DNA of 64,000 bases from Lewinellaceae bacterium (GCA_016712415.1 JADJRC010000003.1:94157-158156); one strand, 5' to 3'. Positions 34,774 to 43,796 are shown, counted from the stretch's first letter. The notes: a model not told the origin generated them from the letters alone. Numbers and translations are program-made.

Positions 34774-36222
34774 ATGAAAAACAACCCTTTCCTCCCTTTC
34801 TGGCTGCTTTCGTTGAGTGTAGTTTTCGGGCTCACGTTGCCCATCCTGATCCAGGAGGGCATGTTTCAGGACGCGATGTTGTACAGCAGCGTGTCGCACA
34901 ACCTGAGCATCGGCTACGGCAGCTTCTGGTTTCCGCAGTACAGCACCCTGAATGTTTTCGGGCTGCCTTCGTTCCATGAGCACCCGCCGTTGGCCTTTGG
35001 TATTCAGTCGCTGTTTTATCGCCTGCTGGGCGACAGCATGTATGTGGAGCGTTTTTACACTTTCCTGATGATTGTTACGTCTGCTGTGTTGATCAATCAA
35101 ATATGGAGAGAGACGTATCGCGACAACCCGGCGATGAAAAGAATGGGCTGGCTGGCTGTGGCGATGTGGATGATCATCCCGATCTGCTTCTGGTCGTATC
35201 ACCACAATATGCAGGAAAACACTATGGGTATTTTCCTGCTGGGCGCCGTGTTGCTGGGTTTGAAGGCCATGCACACAGTACGATACAGGTATTTGCTGCT
35301 CGCATTATCGGGCTTTTCCGTTTTTCTGGCGACTATGTGTAAGGGCATACCGGGTTTTTTCCCCGTGACGCTGCCGTTTTGCTACTGGCTGGCGACCGGG
35401 AAGATCAACTGGAAAGACGGCATTCGCTATGCTGCCCTGGTCGCCCTGGTGCCGGTGTGTACGTATGCGGTATTGCTTCAGTTTCCGGCAAGTCGCGACA
35501 GCCTGAGTACCTATTTTTACCAGCGTGTACTGAATCGCATCGACGCCCTGCCCACGGCGCAATACCAGCTCCAGATACTGTGGCGCCTGTTTACCGAACT
35601 ATTGTCGCCTATTGCCCTGACCCTGTTGTTGACAGGTATAGCCAGGGTGCGCAAGGCGCCCGTCGACTTCCCGGAACGCCGGCAGACAGCGCTGTTCTTT
35701 TTCCTGATCGGTCTGGCGGGTTCGGCGCCGCTGGCGCTTACCATGTGCCAGCGCGGCTGGTACCTGGTGCCCTCCCTGCCTTATTTTGCCATTGCCCTGG
35801 CCGGCCTGGCAGCCCCGGCAGTGGTCGGGCCGATCGCACGTCTTGATACGAAAAGCCTGAAATACAGGCTGTTGCTGGTGGTCAGCGGTCTTGCGCTGGC
35901 GTTTGTACTGATCTATACTGCACTGCAAAAAGGAAAGATCAACCGGTACCAGGATATTATCCCCGACATCTATGAAATCGGCAAGGTGGTGCCGCGTTTT
36001 TCGACACTGACAGTCCCGGCAGAGATGTACGACCAGTACGATTTTATCCTGCAGGGCTACCTGGTGCGTTATTTCAACATCAGCATTTCGCCCTACAAGG
36101 AATACGAATATTATTTAAAGGAAAAAAAGCGGGACATACCGGTTCCGGAGCAATACAAGAAGGTCGATATCCCGACTACGAAGTACGAGTTGTACCGGCG
36201 GGAGCCGGACAGCGCGCGCTGA
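34774..36222 (+). CDS. GT39/ArnT-like membrane glycosyltransferase
   Basis: A 482-residue polytopic protein with about ten membrane helices. The first periplasmic loop has the acidic QEGMFQDAMLYSSVSHNLS and later SFHEHPPLAFGIQSLFYRLLGDS, the pattern of PMT_2/ArnT enzymes that transfer sugars from polyprenyl-phosphate donors. A soluble region of about 90 residues ends the protein. Targets may be lipid A, glycans or proteins; none is indicated. It converges on the NUDIX gene six bases downstream. Confidence 0.83.
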   Translation: MKNNPFLPFWLLSLSVVFGLTLPILIQEGMFQDAMLYSSVSHNLSIGYGSFWFPQYSTLNVFGLPSFHEHPPLAFGIQSLFYRLLGDSMYVERFYTFLMIVTSAVLINQIWRETYRDNPAMKRMGWLAVAMWMIIPICFWSYHHNMQENTMGIFLLGAVLLGLKAMHTVRYRYLLLALSGFSVFLATMCKGIPGFFPVTLPFCYWLATGKINWKDGIRYAALVALVPVCTYAVLLQFPASRDSLSTYFYQRVLNRIDALPTAQYQLQILWRLFTELLSPIALTLLLTGIARVRKAPVDFPERRQTALFFFLIGLAGSAPLALTMCQRGWYLVPSLPYFAIALAGLAAPAVVGPIARLDTKSLKYRLLLVVSGLALAFVLIYTALQKGKINRYQDIIPDIYEIGKVVPRFSTLTVPAEMYDQYDFILQGYLVRYFNISISPYKEYEYYLKEKKRDIPVPEQYKKVDIPTTKYELYRREPDSAR

Positions 36223-36228
36223 GTACAG

Positions 36229-36867
36229 TTACCCCAACAGCTCCATGAACTCGCTCATGATCATCGCCGTGGCGCCCCAAACGATATGGCCGTCCACGTC
36301 GAAGTAAGGGACGCCTTTCAGTGTTACGCCCTGTGCAACATTCAGATCGGTTATTTTGCGGTTGTCCGGATTGGAAAATGCCGACAGCGGAGGCGTGAGT
36401 ATCGCCTCCACTTCGCCCGGCTGCAGTGTAAAATCCGGCTTCCCGAGCAGCACGCCGACAAACGGGTGCACAATATAATTGCTGACCGGGATGTACAACT
36501 CCGTCAGCCGCCCGAGCACCTGCACTTCTAACGGCGACACGCCGACTTCCTCATGCGCTTCGCGCAGGGCCACATTGACCAGATCACCGTCGCTATCTTC
36601 ATAGCGTCCGCCCGGAAAACTGACCTGCCCGCTGTGCCGGTCGCGCGGATTGACGGTGCGCCGTATCAGCAGCGTGTGCCATGCCCCCTCCCGCCGGTGC
36701 AGCAGGTTGAGCACGCAGGCCACTTTCGCTTCGGATGGCGGCAAAGGGTTCAGCCGCAATTCTTCCACGCGGCGGGCAAACCCCATCCGGAATTGCGCCT
36801 CCCTGCCGGGTAGCGGTGCTGCCAGGCGATCGCGGAGTTGTTCAATAAAGGAATCGGTTTGTATCAT
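36229..36867 (-). CDS. NUDIX hydrolase, CoA-pyrophosphatase (NudL) type
   Basis: A 212-residue enzyme. The NUDIX box is SFPGGRYEDSDGDL followed by ALREAHEEVGV near residues 81-105, and the preceding LIRRTVNPRDRHSGQ matches the UPF0035 signature of CoA-diphosphatases. It would cleave CoA or acyl-CoA to phosphopantetheine and 3',5'-ADP. The start at 36867 (MIQTDSFIEQL) fits relatives; the frame is open upstream to 36912. Confidence 0.87.
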   Translation of the reverse strand: MIQTDSFIEQLRDRLAAPLPGREAQFRMGFARRVEELRLNPLPPSEAKVACVLNLLHRREGAWHTLLIRRTVNPRDRHSGQVSFPGGRYEDSDGDLVNVALREAHEEVGVSPLEVQVLGRLTELYIPVSNYIVHPFVGVLLGKPDFTLQPGEVEAILTPPLSAFSNPDNRKITDLNVAQGVTLKGVPYFDVDGHIVWGATAMIMSEFMELLG

Positions 36868-37051
36868 GATCTGTGTTTGAAAGAAGAAGTATCCGGTCAG
36901 GCCTCGCTCCATCCCATGGAACAGATGTCTTCCGGGTTTGTTGCTGAATTGAAAAATTTCGGATCAACAATGCGCTTTGTTTTTTAAAAATATCATAATA
37001 TGGTAACAATAATTAATAATAATGTAAAAATAAAAAATAATCTTTAAAAAA
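36868..37051. other. Gene-free AT-rich intergenic stretch
   Basis: No coding frame is supported. From about 36,955 the sequence turns very A/T-rich and leads into the RNA promoter at 37052. The NUDIX promoter must also lie here, but I cannot place it. Confidence 0.6.
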
Positions 37052-37084
37052 TTTGCAACAAAAAATGCCATGCGCTTACCTTTG
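37052..37084 (+). promoter_or_regulatory. Consensus Bacteroidota promoter (TTTG-N21-TACCTTTG) for the RNA gene
   Basis: TTTG at 37052-37055 and TACCTTTG at 37077-37084 match the -33 and -7 elements with 21-base spacing inside an AT-rich region. This is the best promoter match I found in the window. Initiation is expected near 37091, and no coding gene follows on this strand before the terminator. Confidence 0.75.
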
Positions 37085-37090
37085 TCACAT

Positions 37091-37206
37091 CAGAAACGCA
37101 AAAGAGCGTTGCAAATGATTGAATATAGCGCGATGATGATTGCGGAATTTTCAAGAAAATTCGGGTTACGTCGATTAAATATCAATCAGAGTATGAAACA
37201 CCACAC
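37091..37206 (+). ncRNA. 5' leader of the RNA transcript, with small hairpins
   Basis: Between the predicted start and the cloverleaf lie about 115 bases with simple stems: AACGC/GCGTT near 37095-37110, GAATTTT/AAAATTC near 37145-37162, and GATT/AATC near 37174-37188. GGTTACGTCGA at 37164 recurs as GGTTACGCCGA at 37284 inside the expanded variable region. No tRNA or peptide is evident here. Confidence 0.45.
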
Positions 37207-37366
37207 TGTGAGGTGATGAAATCTGGCAGCCATACCCTCCTGTCTCGGGGGTGGGGAATACGAAAAAAACACAGAATAAAGTCGGTTACGCCGACTGGGG
37301 TTGACCACCAAACTTTGTTCTGCTGCTAATCGCCCCGTGGAGGTTCGAGTCCTCCCTTCACAGCCA
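37207..37366 (+). ncRNA. tRNA-like RNA with a giant (about 87-nt) structured variable region
   Basis: A full cloverleaf can be drawn. Acceptor: TGTGAGG (37207-37213) pairs with CTTCACA (37356-37362; one G-U), then G and an encoded CCA. D arm: ATG (37216) with CAT (37231), and a loop carrying GG. Anticodon arm: CCCTC (37235) with GGGGG (37247), and a 7-base loop CTGTCTC with U33 and GTC in the anticodon position. T arm: GGAGG, TTCGAGT, CCTCC (37339-37355). The region 37252-37338 is far longer than any class II variable arm: GGGG/CCCC (37253, 37333) encloses a 10-bp stem (37272-37281 with 37313-37322) and a TCGG/CCGA hairpin. The D arm resembles tRNA-Leu. It is not recognisable as tmRNA, RNase P or SRP RNA. 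Confidence 0.6.
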
Positions 37367-37382
37367 CATCAACAAGCCATCG

Positions 37383-37422
37383 GGGCTGCAGGCGTTTTTT
37401 GTCCTGCAGCCCTGTTTATTTT
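37383..37422 (+). terminator. Intrinsic terminator of the tRNA-like RNA
   Basis: GGGCTGCAGG (37383-37392) and CCTGCAGCCC (37403-37412) form a 10-bp stem followed by TGTTTATTTT, 17 bases after the CCA. It overlaps the end of the convergent lipoprotein gene by a few bases. Confidence 0.85.
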
Positions 37423-37757
37423 GCCTTATCGAGACCCAACCGATGCACTTCCTGCCTGATCTTGCCGGGAAATTTCATCCGCCCGCGGTACCAGTAGTTG
37501 TACGCGTCCTGGTCTTTGCCAAAATCACAGTTTCCCACATCTGCGAAAAGGCTTTGTTCTTTGTCGCGCAACTTCAACACCGCCGTGCGGTAAGCGGCAG
37601 CCGTATCAGACGCTTCAAGCATCAGGGCATCGATTTGCTTGTCGAGTTCCTGGTCGCGTTCCAGCAATGCCGCTATACAGGGGTTGGGCTTTTCCCTGCA
37701 GGCGGTCAGCAAAAGACATCCTGCGGCGACAACGCTTACAATGTATCGGGTAGTCAT
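37416..37757 (-). CDS. Small lipoprotein, unknown function
   Basis: A 113-residue protein with a lipoprotein signal (MTTRYIVSVVAAGCLLLTAC; lipobox LTAC, Cys20). The mature part is largely helical and charged (LLERDQELDKQIDALMLEASD), followed by FADVGNCDFGKDQDAYNYWYRGRMKFPG. No family is recognised. The start at 37757 fits the signal peptide better than 37775. It converges on the RNA gene. Confidence 0.75.
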   Translation of the reverse strand: MTTRYIVSVVAAGCLLLTACREKPNPCIAALLERDQELDKQIDALMLEASDTAAAYRTAVLKLRDKEQSLFADVGNCDFGKDQDAYNYWYRGRMKFPGKIRQEVHRLGLDKAK

Positions 37758-37958
37758 AACATAAACGATGGGCAACGTTTGGAAATATACCCCGGATGGC
37801 CGGGCGCAATCCGGAGGCTGGTTCGTTTTTATGGCTACAAACGAATGATTCCCGCACTTCGTTTCTCCAGGCCGCCGATTCTCCCGTTTTTTGTGACGGG
37901 CGCCGGTAAGTCACCTGATGAACAGGCCACCTGCTTGACGTTGTAAATCATCACACGC

Positions 37959-40412
37959 ATGAAAATAATGAAATTTGGCGGCACCTCGGTGGGCTCACCC
38001 GAAGTCATCCGGGGGCTGCTTCGAATACTCCAGGACTATTACCGGCGCGGCGAGCGCTTTGCTGTTGTGTTTTCCGCCTTTTCGAAGGTAACGGATACGC
38101 TCATCGACATGGCTACCAGGGCCGGTAAAGGCGATGAAGCCTACCTGGAAATGTTCGAAAAGGTACGCACCCGGCATTTTGAGGCCATTGAAGCCCTGAT
38201 CGAACCCGTCCGCCGCCCACCGGTGGAAGCGCATATTGCCGCCAATTTTGACGCCCTGGGCAATGTGCTGAAAGGCATTTTTTTGCTCCATGAGGTATCG
38301 CCGCGTTCGCTCGATTTTGTCGTGAGTTTCGGTGAACGCAATTCAGCCTTTATCGTCGCCCACGCCATGTTGCAGGCGGGTATTCCTGCCGAATTTCTCG
38401 ACACCCGCAACCTGGTCAAAACTGACGCGCACTTCGGCAGCGCGAAGGTGGATTTTGACGCAAGCAACCGCCTTATCCGGGAACATTTTGCCGCACACCC
38501 GCAGGTACAGGCCGCCACCGGCTTCATCGGCAGCACTGCCGACGGTCTTACCACCACACTGGGCCGCGGCGGCTCCGATTATACCGCCGCCATCCTCGGC
38601 GCAGCGCTCGATGCCGAAGCGATCGAAATATGGACCGACGTCGACGGTGTGCTGACCGCCGATCCGCGCCGGGTCAGGAAGGCCTTTACCCTGCCGACCA
38701 TGACCTTCCGCGAGGCCATGGAAATGAGCCATTTCGGCGCCAAGGTGATCTATCCGCCCACTATTCTGCCCGCCCTTGCGAAAGATATTCCGCTGGTGAT
38801 CAAAAATACCTTCAACCCCTCTTTCCCGGGCACCTGTATTTCCAATAAATCGGAACCCGGCGATATTCCAATCAAGGGCATTTCGAGCATCAATCAGGTT
38901 TGTTTGCTTACCCTCCAGGGGTCGGGGCTGTTCGGCGTGCCCGGTATTGCCGCGCGCCTGTTCAACGCATTGGCGCTGGCAGGCGTCAATATCGTCATCA
39001 TTACACAAGGCTCGAGCGAATCCAGCATCACCTTCGCCGTGTCGCCGGCACAGGCCCGGCCGGCGCAACAAGCAGCGGAAAAAGAGTTCGCCTATGAAAT
39101 CCGCGAAAACCTGATCGAGCCCCTGAAAATCGAAGAAAACCTGTCCGTCATAGCAGCAGTAGGCGAAAACATGCGCTACCGGCCCGGTGTGGCGGGGCGG
39201 CTGTTTCAGGCGTTGGGCAAAAACGGCGTGAACATCGTGGCGATTGCGCAGGGTTCCAGCGAACTGAATGTGTCGGTTGTCATCGGCGCCGCCGACGAAA
39301 CCAAGGCCCTTAACGCCATACACGAGGCGTTTTTCCTGTCCGACACCAAAACCCTGCACCTGTACCTCGTCGGCGTGGGACTCATCGGAAGCACCCTGCT
39401 GGAACAAGTGCAGGCACAGGCGGCGTTTTTGCGGGAAAAACGGCACCTGGAAATCAGGATCGCCGGACTGGCCAACAGCCGTAAAATGATACTCGACCCT
39501 GAAGGTGTGGAGATCGACAACTGGAAAACGGCACTCGACGGCGGAGCGCCCTTTTCGATGCCCCGTTTTATGGAAAAAATGAAGGCCCTTAACCTGCCCA
39601 ACGCCATCTTTATCGACAACACCGCTTCGGAAGACGTTGCAGGTTTTTACGAACAGATTCTGGAAGCCAGTATTTCCATATCCACCCCTAACAAGGTGGC
39701 TGCGTCAGCGCCTTACCTCCAGTACAGCAGGCTTAAAAACGTGGCGGAAAAACGCGGCGTGCTGTGGCGATATGAAACAAACGTCGGCGCCGGACTGCCT
39801 ATCATCACCACACTCAACGACCTCATCCATTCCGGCGACCGCATCCTGAAGATCGAAGGCGTACTGTCGGGCACCTTGTCGTATATATTCAACAACTTTC
39901 ACGCCGGAACCGGTTTCCCCGACATCGTTCGCGAAGCCAAACGGCTGGGCCTGACTGAGCCTGACCCTCGCGAAGACCTCAGCGGGGCAGATGTGCGGCG
40001 CAAACTGCTCATTCTGGCCCGTGAGACGGGCCTGCCGCTTGAGATCAACGATATCGAGGTGGAGCAGTTATTGCCACATGCCTGCCTTTCGGTGCATACC
40101 GTTGGGGAGTTCTTCCGGGAACTGGACGTCCATGCGGCGCATTTTGAAGATATGCGACAGAAAGCGGCGGCGGCGGGCAAGGTGCTGCGCATGGTGGCGC
40201 AACTGGAATCGGGCAAAGCACGCGTGGCGCTGCGCGCCTTCGGGCAGGAGCACCCGTTTTATTTCCTCTCCGGCAGCGACAACATGGTGGTGTTCACCAC
40301 AGAGCGCTACCGCGAGCGCCCGCTGGTGATCCGGGGGCCGGGCGCCGGGGCGGAGGTGACGGCGGCAGGTGTGTTTGCCGAAGTGATCGGGATCGGGAGC
40401 TACCTGTCGTAA
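37959..40412 (+). CDS. thrA: Bifunctional aspartate kinase/homoserine dehydrogenase
   Basis: An 817-residue fusion catalysing the first and third steps from aspartate to threonine and methionine. The kinase (about 1-285) starts MKIMKFGGTSVGSPEVI and has FVVSFGERNSAF and LGRGGSDYTAA. Two ACT domains (about 310-460) carry LTLQGSGLFGVPGIAARLF and the repeat with RPGVAGRLFQAL, the usual site of threonine feedback. The homoserine dehydrogenase (about 465-817) has LVGVGLIGSTLL for NADP and YETNVGAGLPIITTLNDLI. Length and order match E. coli ThrA. No thrB or thrC follows. Confidence 0.96.
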   Translation: MKIMKFGGTSVGSPEVIRGLLRILQDYYRRGERFAVVFSAFSKVTDTLIDMATRAGKGDEAYLEMFEKVRTRHFEAIEALIEPVRRPPVEAHIAANFDALGNVLKGIFLLHEVSPRSLDFVVSFGERNSAFIVAHAMLQAGIPAEFLDTRNLVKTDAHFGSAKVDFDASNRLIREHFAAHPQVQAATGFIGSTADGLTTTLGRGGSDYTAAILGAALDAEAIEIWTDVDGVLTADPRRVRKAFTLPTMTFREAMEMSHFGAKVIYPPTILPALAKDIPLVIKNTFNPSFPGTCISNKSEPGDIPIKGISSINQVCLLTLQGSGLFGVPGIAARLFNALALAGVNIVIITQGSSESSITFAVSPAQARPAQQAAEKEFAYEIRENLIEPLKIEENLSVIAAVGENMRYRPGVAGRLFQALGKNGVNIVAIAQGSSELNVSVVIGAADETKALNAIHEAFFLSDTKTLHLYLVGVGLIGSTLLEQVQAQAAFLREKRHLEIRIAGLANSRKMILDPEGVEIDNWKTALDGGAPFSMPRFMEKMKALNLPNAIFIDNTASEDVAGFYEQILEASISISTPNKVAASAPYLQYSRLKNVAEKRGVLWRYETNVGAGLPIITTLNDLIHSGDRILKIEGVLSGTLSYIFNNFHAGTGFPDIVREAKRLGLTEPDPREDLSGADVRRKLLILARETGLPLEINDIEVEQLLPHACLSVHTVGEFFRELDVHAAHFEDMRQKAAAAGKVLRMVAQLESGKARVALRAFGQEHPFYFLSGSDNMVVFTTERYRERPLVIRGPGAGAEVTAAGVFAEVIGIGSYLS

Positions 40413-40415
40413 ACT

Positions 40416-41266
40416 TCAAATGCTGTAAAACGTAACCAGAAACACAATAAAACGATAAGCGATCAAAACAGGCATCCACAACATGGCAAAACCTGCTGCC
40501 TTGAATGCGGTGCGCGGGAGCGATTCGCCGTAAACGGTTTTTAGGTAAAAAATGCCAGAAGTGTCGTCCAGAGCAAGGGTTCGCCAACTTCTACCATAAA
40601 CTGGCGCCCGGAGGAATTGCTGAATAACAGGTTGGTCAGGCTACCCGAAAGAAAAATACCCAGGATTATGTTCAACACCAGCATCAGCGCCTGAAAATGG
40701 AGCGCGGTAATCAGGTGTTCGCCGAAAAAGACCTCGTTGCGCCGGTATAACAGCCACAAGGCTCCCGCTAACAAAGGCACCATCAACAATTGCATGGACT
40801 TGGTGAGGGTGTGGTTTTGCCGGTCAAATTGTGTTTCAAACGCCTGTTTTTCCGGTTCGGTTGCATGAGCCAGCCGTTGTTCAAGCAAACCTTTAACAAC
40901 CCGGCTGTAGGGATTGCGCAGTTGCAACCGGAGCGGAGATTCATAGGTGCGGAGTCCGTTGAAGCCGATAGTCAGAAAATACAGGACATTGATGATAAAA
41001 AACAAGGACAGGGGTTTGGCATATGCTTTCCGCCTGCCGCTCAGGTATTCCTTTGTTAAAAAACCGGGACGTACGACCAGCAATTTTACCGAACGCAGCA
41101 GTTTTGAGTCAAGATGGGTGACTTTTTCAAGGACGTCTTTAAAGAATCCCGATACCTCGAAATCTTTTCGGCTCACTTTTTTTTCACCGCATGCATGGCA
41201 GAACTTTCCGACTAGTTCGGTACCACAACTGGCACAAATGCCCGGTTTTTTCTTTTTGTCATTCAT
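40416..41266 (-). CDS. DUF3667 membrane protein with zinc ribbon, frameshifted
   Basis: The N-terminus has a four-Cys zinc ribbon (ICASCGTELVGKFCHACGEK), then a soluble segment with FLTKEYLSGRRKAYAKPLSLF, the DUF3667 signature, and four to five membrane helices. The main frame stops at 40541 just after LLAFF; adding one T to the run of six (plus-strand A run 40547-40552) continues it as YLKTVYGESLPRTAFKAAG and a last helix to a stop at 40416, 283 residues in total. Function unknown. It follows gcvT by six bases. Confidence 0.82.
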
Positions 41267-41272
41267 GCTTAC

Positions 41273-42397
41273 TCACACCCCTGGCGTGACAAAAGGCACC
41301 TTGGTAACTACCGCTTCCAGTTTTTTACCACCGGCAATGACCATGATCGTTGTCCCCGGCAGGGCGTATTTGACCTTTACGTACCCTGTGCCGATAGGCT
41401 TGTCGAGCGTAGGTGAATGAGTGCCCGAGGTGACCACCCCGATCTTCGCGCCCCGCCGGCTCTCGATCTCGTAGCCGTGGCGCGGTACACGGCGGTCGTT
41501 GACGATAAAGCCGACAAGGCGGCGCTTCACCCCGTCCGCTTTTTGCTTCAGGAATCGCGCCTTGGACGGGAACTCCTCCACCTTGTTCAGTTTGGTGATC
41601 CAGCCCAAACCGGCTTCCAGCGGGCTGGTTTTGTCGTCGATATCGTTGCCGTAGAGGCAATAGCCCATTTCGAGGCGCAGGGTATCGCGCGCGCCCAGGC
41701 CGGCTGGTTTGATGCCCCATTTTTCGCCGTTTTTGAAGACTTTGTCCCATATTTTGACGAGGTCTTTGTTTTTGGCATAAATCTCGAAGCCGCCCGACCC
41801 GGTGTAGCCTGTGGCAGAAATAATGACGTTGTTGCACCCGGCAAAACGTCCCCTGCGGAAATTGTAGTAGGGAATGCTCTTCAGGTCGATTTCCGTCAGT
41901 TTTTGCAAGGCATCAATCGCCTTGGGGCCTTGTACGGCGATCAGGCCCGTTTTGGCCGAAATATTTTGCAGTTTCACCTCGAACCCGCGGGCAAGGCGGC
42001 GGAGCCAGCGCCAGTCCTTGGTTTCATTGGACGCGTTTACCACGAGCATGTAGGATTGCTCGCCGGCCACCGTCATCTCGGGCGCATCGTCGAGACGATA
42101 TACGAGCAGGTCGTCTACAATGCCGCCTTTCTTGTTCGGCATGCAGGAGTACTGCACCTCGCCCGGTTTGAGTTTGCCGACGTCGTTTGAAGTTGCGCTT
42201 TGCAGGAATATGGTGGCCTCTTTTCCCCGCACGATGAACTCACCCATGTGACTGACGTCAAAAACGCCTACGCTGGTCCGCACGGCACGGTGCTCATCGG
42301 TGATGGAGGAATACGAAATGGGCATGTTATAGCCGGCGAATTCGGCCATTTTGGCGCCGAGCGCGATATGTCTCTCGGTAAGCGGTGTGTTTTTCAT
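41273..42397 (-). CDS. gcvT: Aminomethyltransferase (glycine cleavage system T protein)
   Basis: A 374-residue folate enzyme that releases ammonia from the aminomethyl group carried by the H protein and forms methylene-tetrahydrofolate. The start has TPLTERHIALGAKMAEFAGYNMPISY; later VGVFDVSHMGEF, ALQKLTEIDL and LGARDTLRLEMGYCLYGNDID with the catalytic Asp. The length is normal for Bacteroidota. It is flanked on the same strand by a C1 peptidase upstream and DUF3667 downstream; other gcv genes are absent. metF at 52409 uses the same one-carbon pool. Confidence 0.95.
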   Translation of the reverse strand: MKNTPLTERHIALGAKMAEFAGYNMPISYSSITDEHRAVRTSVGVFDVSHMGEFIVRGKEATIFLQSATSNDVGKLKPGEVQYSCMPNKKGGIVDDLLVYRLDDAPEMTVAGEQSYMLVVNASNETKDWRWLRRLARGFEVKLQNISAKTGLIAVQGPKAIDALQKLTEIDLKSIPYYNFRRGRFAGCNNVIISATGYTGSGGFEIYAKNKDLVKIWDKVFKNGEKWGIKPAGLGARDTLRLEMGYCLYGNDIDDKTSPLEAGLGWITKLNKVEEFPSKARFLKQKADGVKRRLVGFIVNDRRVPRHGYEIESRRGAKIGVVTSGTHSPTLDKPIGTGYVKVKYALPGTTIMVIAGGKKLEAVVTKVPFVTPGV

Positions 42398-42427
42398 AAG
42401 TGCGTTGATTCCCTGCGTTCGATTGGT

Positions 42428-43738
42428 TTAATTGTTAGACGATTTGGGCTTTGTTACCTTCGGCAGCGCCTGCGGCTGCACTTTGCTTGCCTGTGGACGG
42501 AGCCTGGTCGAGTTCGTGCCCTGGCCGGGCTGGGCGGCTTTATCGGATCCTTCGGGGTTTACGCCCGGGCGCACGACCGGCGTAATGGACGTGGTCGACG
42601 GAATACTGAGTTTGCGGATCAGGTCGACGGGCAAGGCACTTTTATGCACCGTAAACGAAATGGTATTGGCGCGCATGTAATTTTCAGAAGCGTTGACAAA
42701 ACCCCTGGCGTCGTTGTTGTCGCCCCAGGAGTTTTTCACCACATAGAAAGCGCCGCTGTGGGCTTCATCCAGCATGCCCACGATGTGCATCAGATGGTCG
42801 TCGGTCGTGACCTGCGTATCGAACAGTTGCTGGCGGTATTCCTGGGTAACGGGTATTTCCGGTTCCCATATTTTGAAAGCGCTTTGCCGTTCGCTGACGC
42901 TGCGGTCTTTCCAGTCTTTTTCCGGCACAATGGCAATACCGTTGCCGGGGGAAAAGCCCATGTTGCTGACGTCGGCATCCCATTCTACCGTGAAACCGCG
43001 TTCGAGGGAGTAGTTGAGGCAACGCATCAGTTCGTTGACGGGCACATTGTAAAACGAACCGTTCGACCAGTTGTCGGGTATTTCGAGGATAAAACTCGTA
43101 TAGAAAGGGTGGTGGGTAAAAGAAGTAATCGTGACATAGTCGTCGGGATGAAGACCGAGGTAGTCGCGGTATGAAACGGGCGTGAAAACGGTGCCGTCGA
43201 CGGTAAAGGTTTGCGGTACGGCGCCGAATTCAACGTCGAGCAGGCTGTCGATCCCGGCCAGCCAGTTGACGGGCAGTTTGCCCGCTTTACCCAGCGTTAC
43301 CATTTCATCGCAGCGGGTCTTCAGCCCTTTTGCCAGTTGCTTGTGGTTATAGGGCTTATCGGAGTCTTTTCGACCGGGATATTCGCTTTCCGGCATGATG
43401 CCGAAGGTTTTGACAGCGTTCAGCAGGTCGTGCGCCAGGCCGCCTTCGCCAAACTGCGCGGTACCCTGACGGCGCACGTAGTTTTCACATTTCTGGCGGT
43501 AGATATGCCTGACCACAAACATTTCCGACAGGTTGGCTTCTCCTTTTCCAAGTCGCAGCGCCTCGCTTTCGAGGAAAGAAGCGCTGCTGAAAGCCCAGCA
43601 GGTGCCGGTTTGATCCTGACTTTTTACGGGTGTCGCCGCCAGCCGTTTGATTTCCTTGAATTCATAGGGTTCCTGTTTTTGGGCAAACAGCGCCGTTGCA
43701 AAAACAACGAGCAGGAGGGAAAACATCAATTTATACAT
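42428..43738 (-). CDS. Exported C1 (papain-like, bleomycin-hydrolase type) cysteine peptidase
   Basis: A 436-residue protein with signal peptide MYKLMFSLLLVVFATALFA. The catalytic Cys47 is in KSQDQTGTCWAFSS, the His in DDHLMHIVGML near 316 and the Asn in VVKNSWGD near 333. The layout (long insertions and NLSEMFVVRHIY after the Cys) resembles the C1B aminopeptidase/bleomycin hydrolase group, but it is exported. A low-complexity Pro/Lys/Gln-rich tail of about 55 residues follows. The open frame reaches back to 43807; the signal peptide fixes the start. Confidence 0.9.
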   Translation of the reverse strand: MYKLMFSLLLVVFATALFAQKQEPYEFKEIKRLAATPVKSQDQTGTCWAFSSASFLESEALRLGKGEANLSEMFVVRHIYRQKCENYVRRQGTAQFGEGGLAHDLLNAVKTFGIMPESEYPGRKDSDKPYNHKQLAKGLKTRCDEMVTLGKAGKLPVNWLAGIDSLLDVEFGAVPQTFTVDGTVFTPVSYRDYLGLHPDDYVTITSFTHHPFYTSFILEIPDNWSNGSFYNVPVNELMRCLNYSLERGFTVEWDADVSNMGFSPGNGIAIVPEKDWKDRSVSERQSAFKIWEPEIPVTQEYRQQLFDTQVTTDDHLMHIVGMLDEAHSGAFYVVKNSWGDNNDARGFVNASENYMRANTISFTVHKSALPVDLIRKLSIPSTTSITPVVRPGVNPEGSDKAAQPGQGTNSTRLRPQASKVQPQALPKVTKPKSSNN

Positions 43739-43788
43739 GAACAGGTAGTTTTTGTGTGATACGGTTGGCATTACGCCTGAAAGGCCGA

Positions 43789-43796
43789 AATTTACG
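43789..43796 (-). promoter_or_regulatory. Candidate -7 box (TAAATTTC) for the C1 peptidase gene
   Basis: On the minus strand TAAATTTCG resembles TAnnTTTG and lies about 50 bases before the start at 43738. No clear -33 box was found. Confidence 0.3.

Noticed and set aside
37207..37366. Reading the RNA as tmRNA, RNase P RNA or SRP RNA
   Set aside because: A tmRNA 5' start and tag reading frame, the RNase P conserved core, and the SRP GNAR apical loop were not found, whereas a full cloverleaf was.
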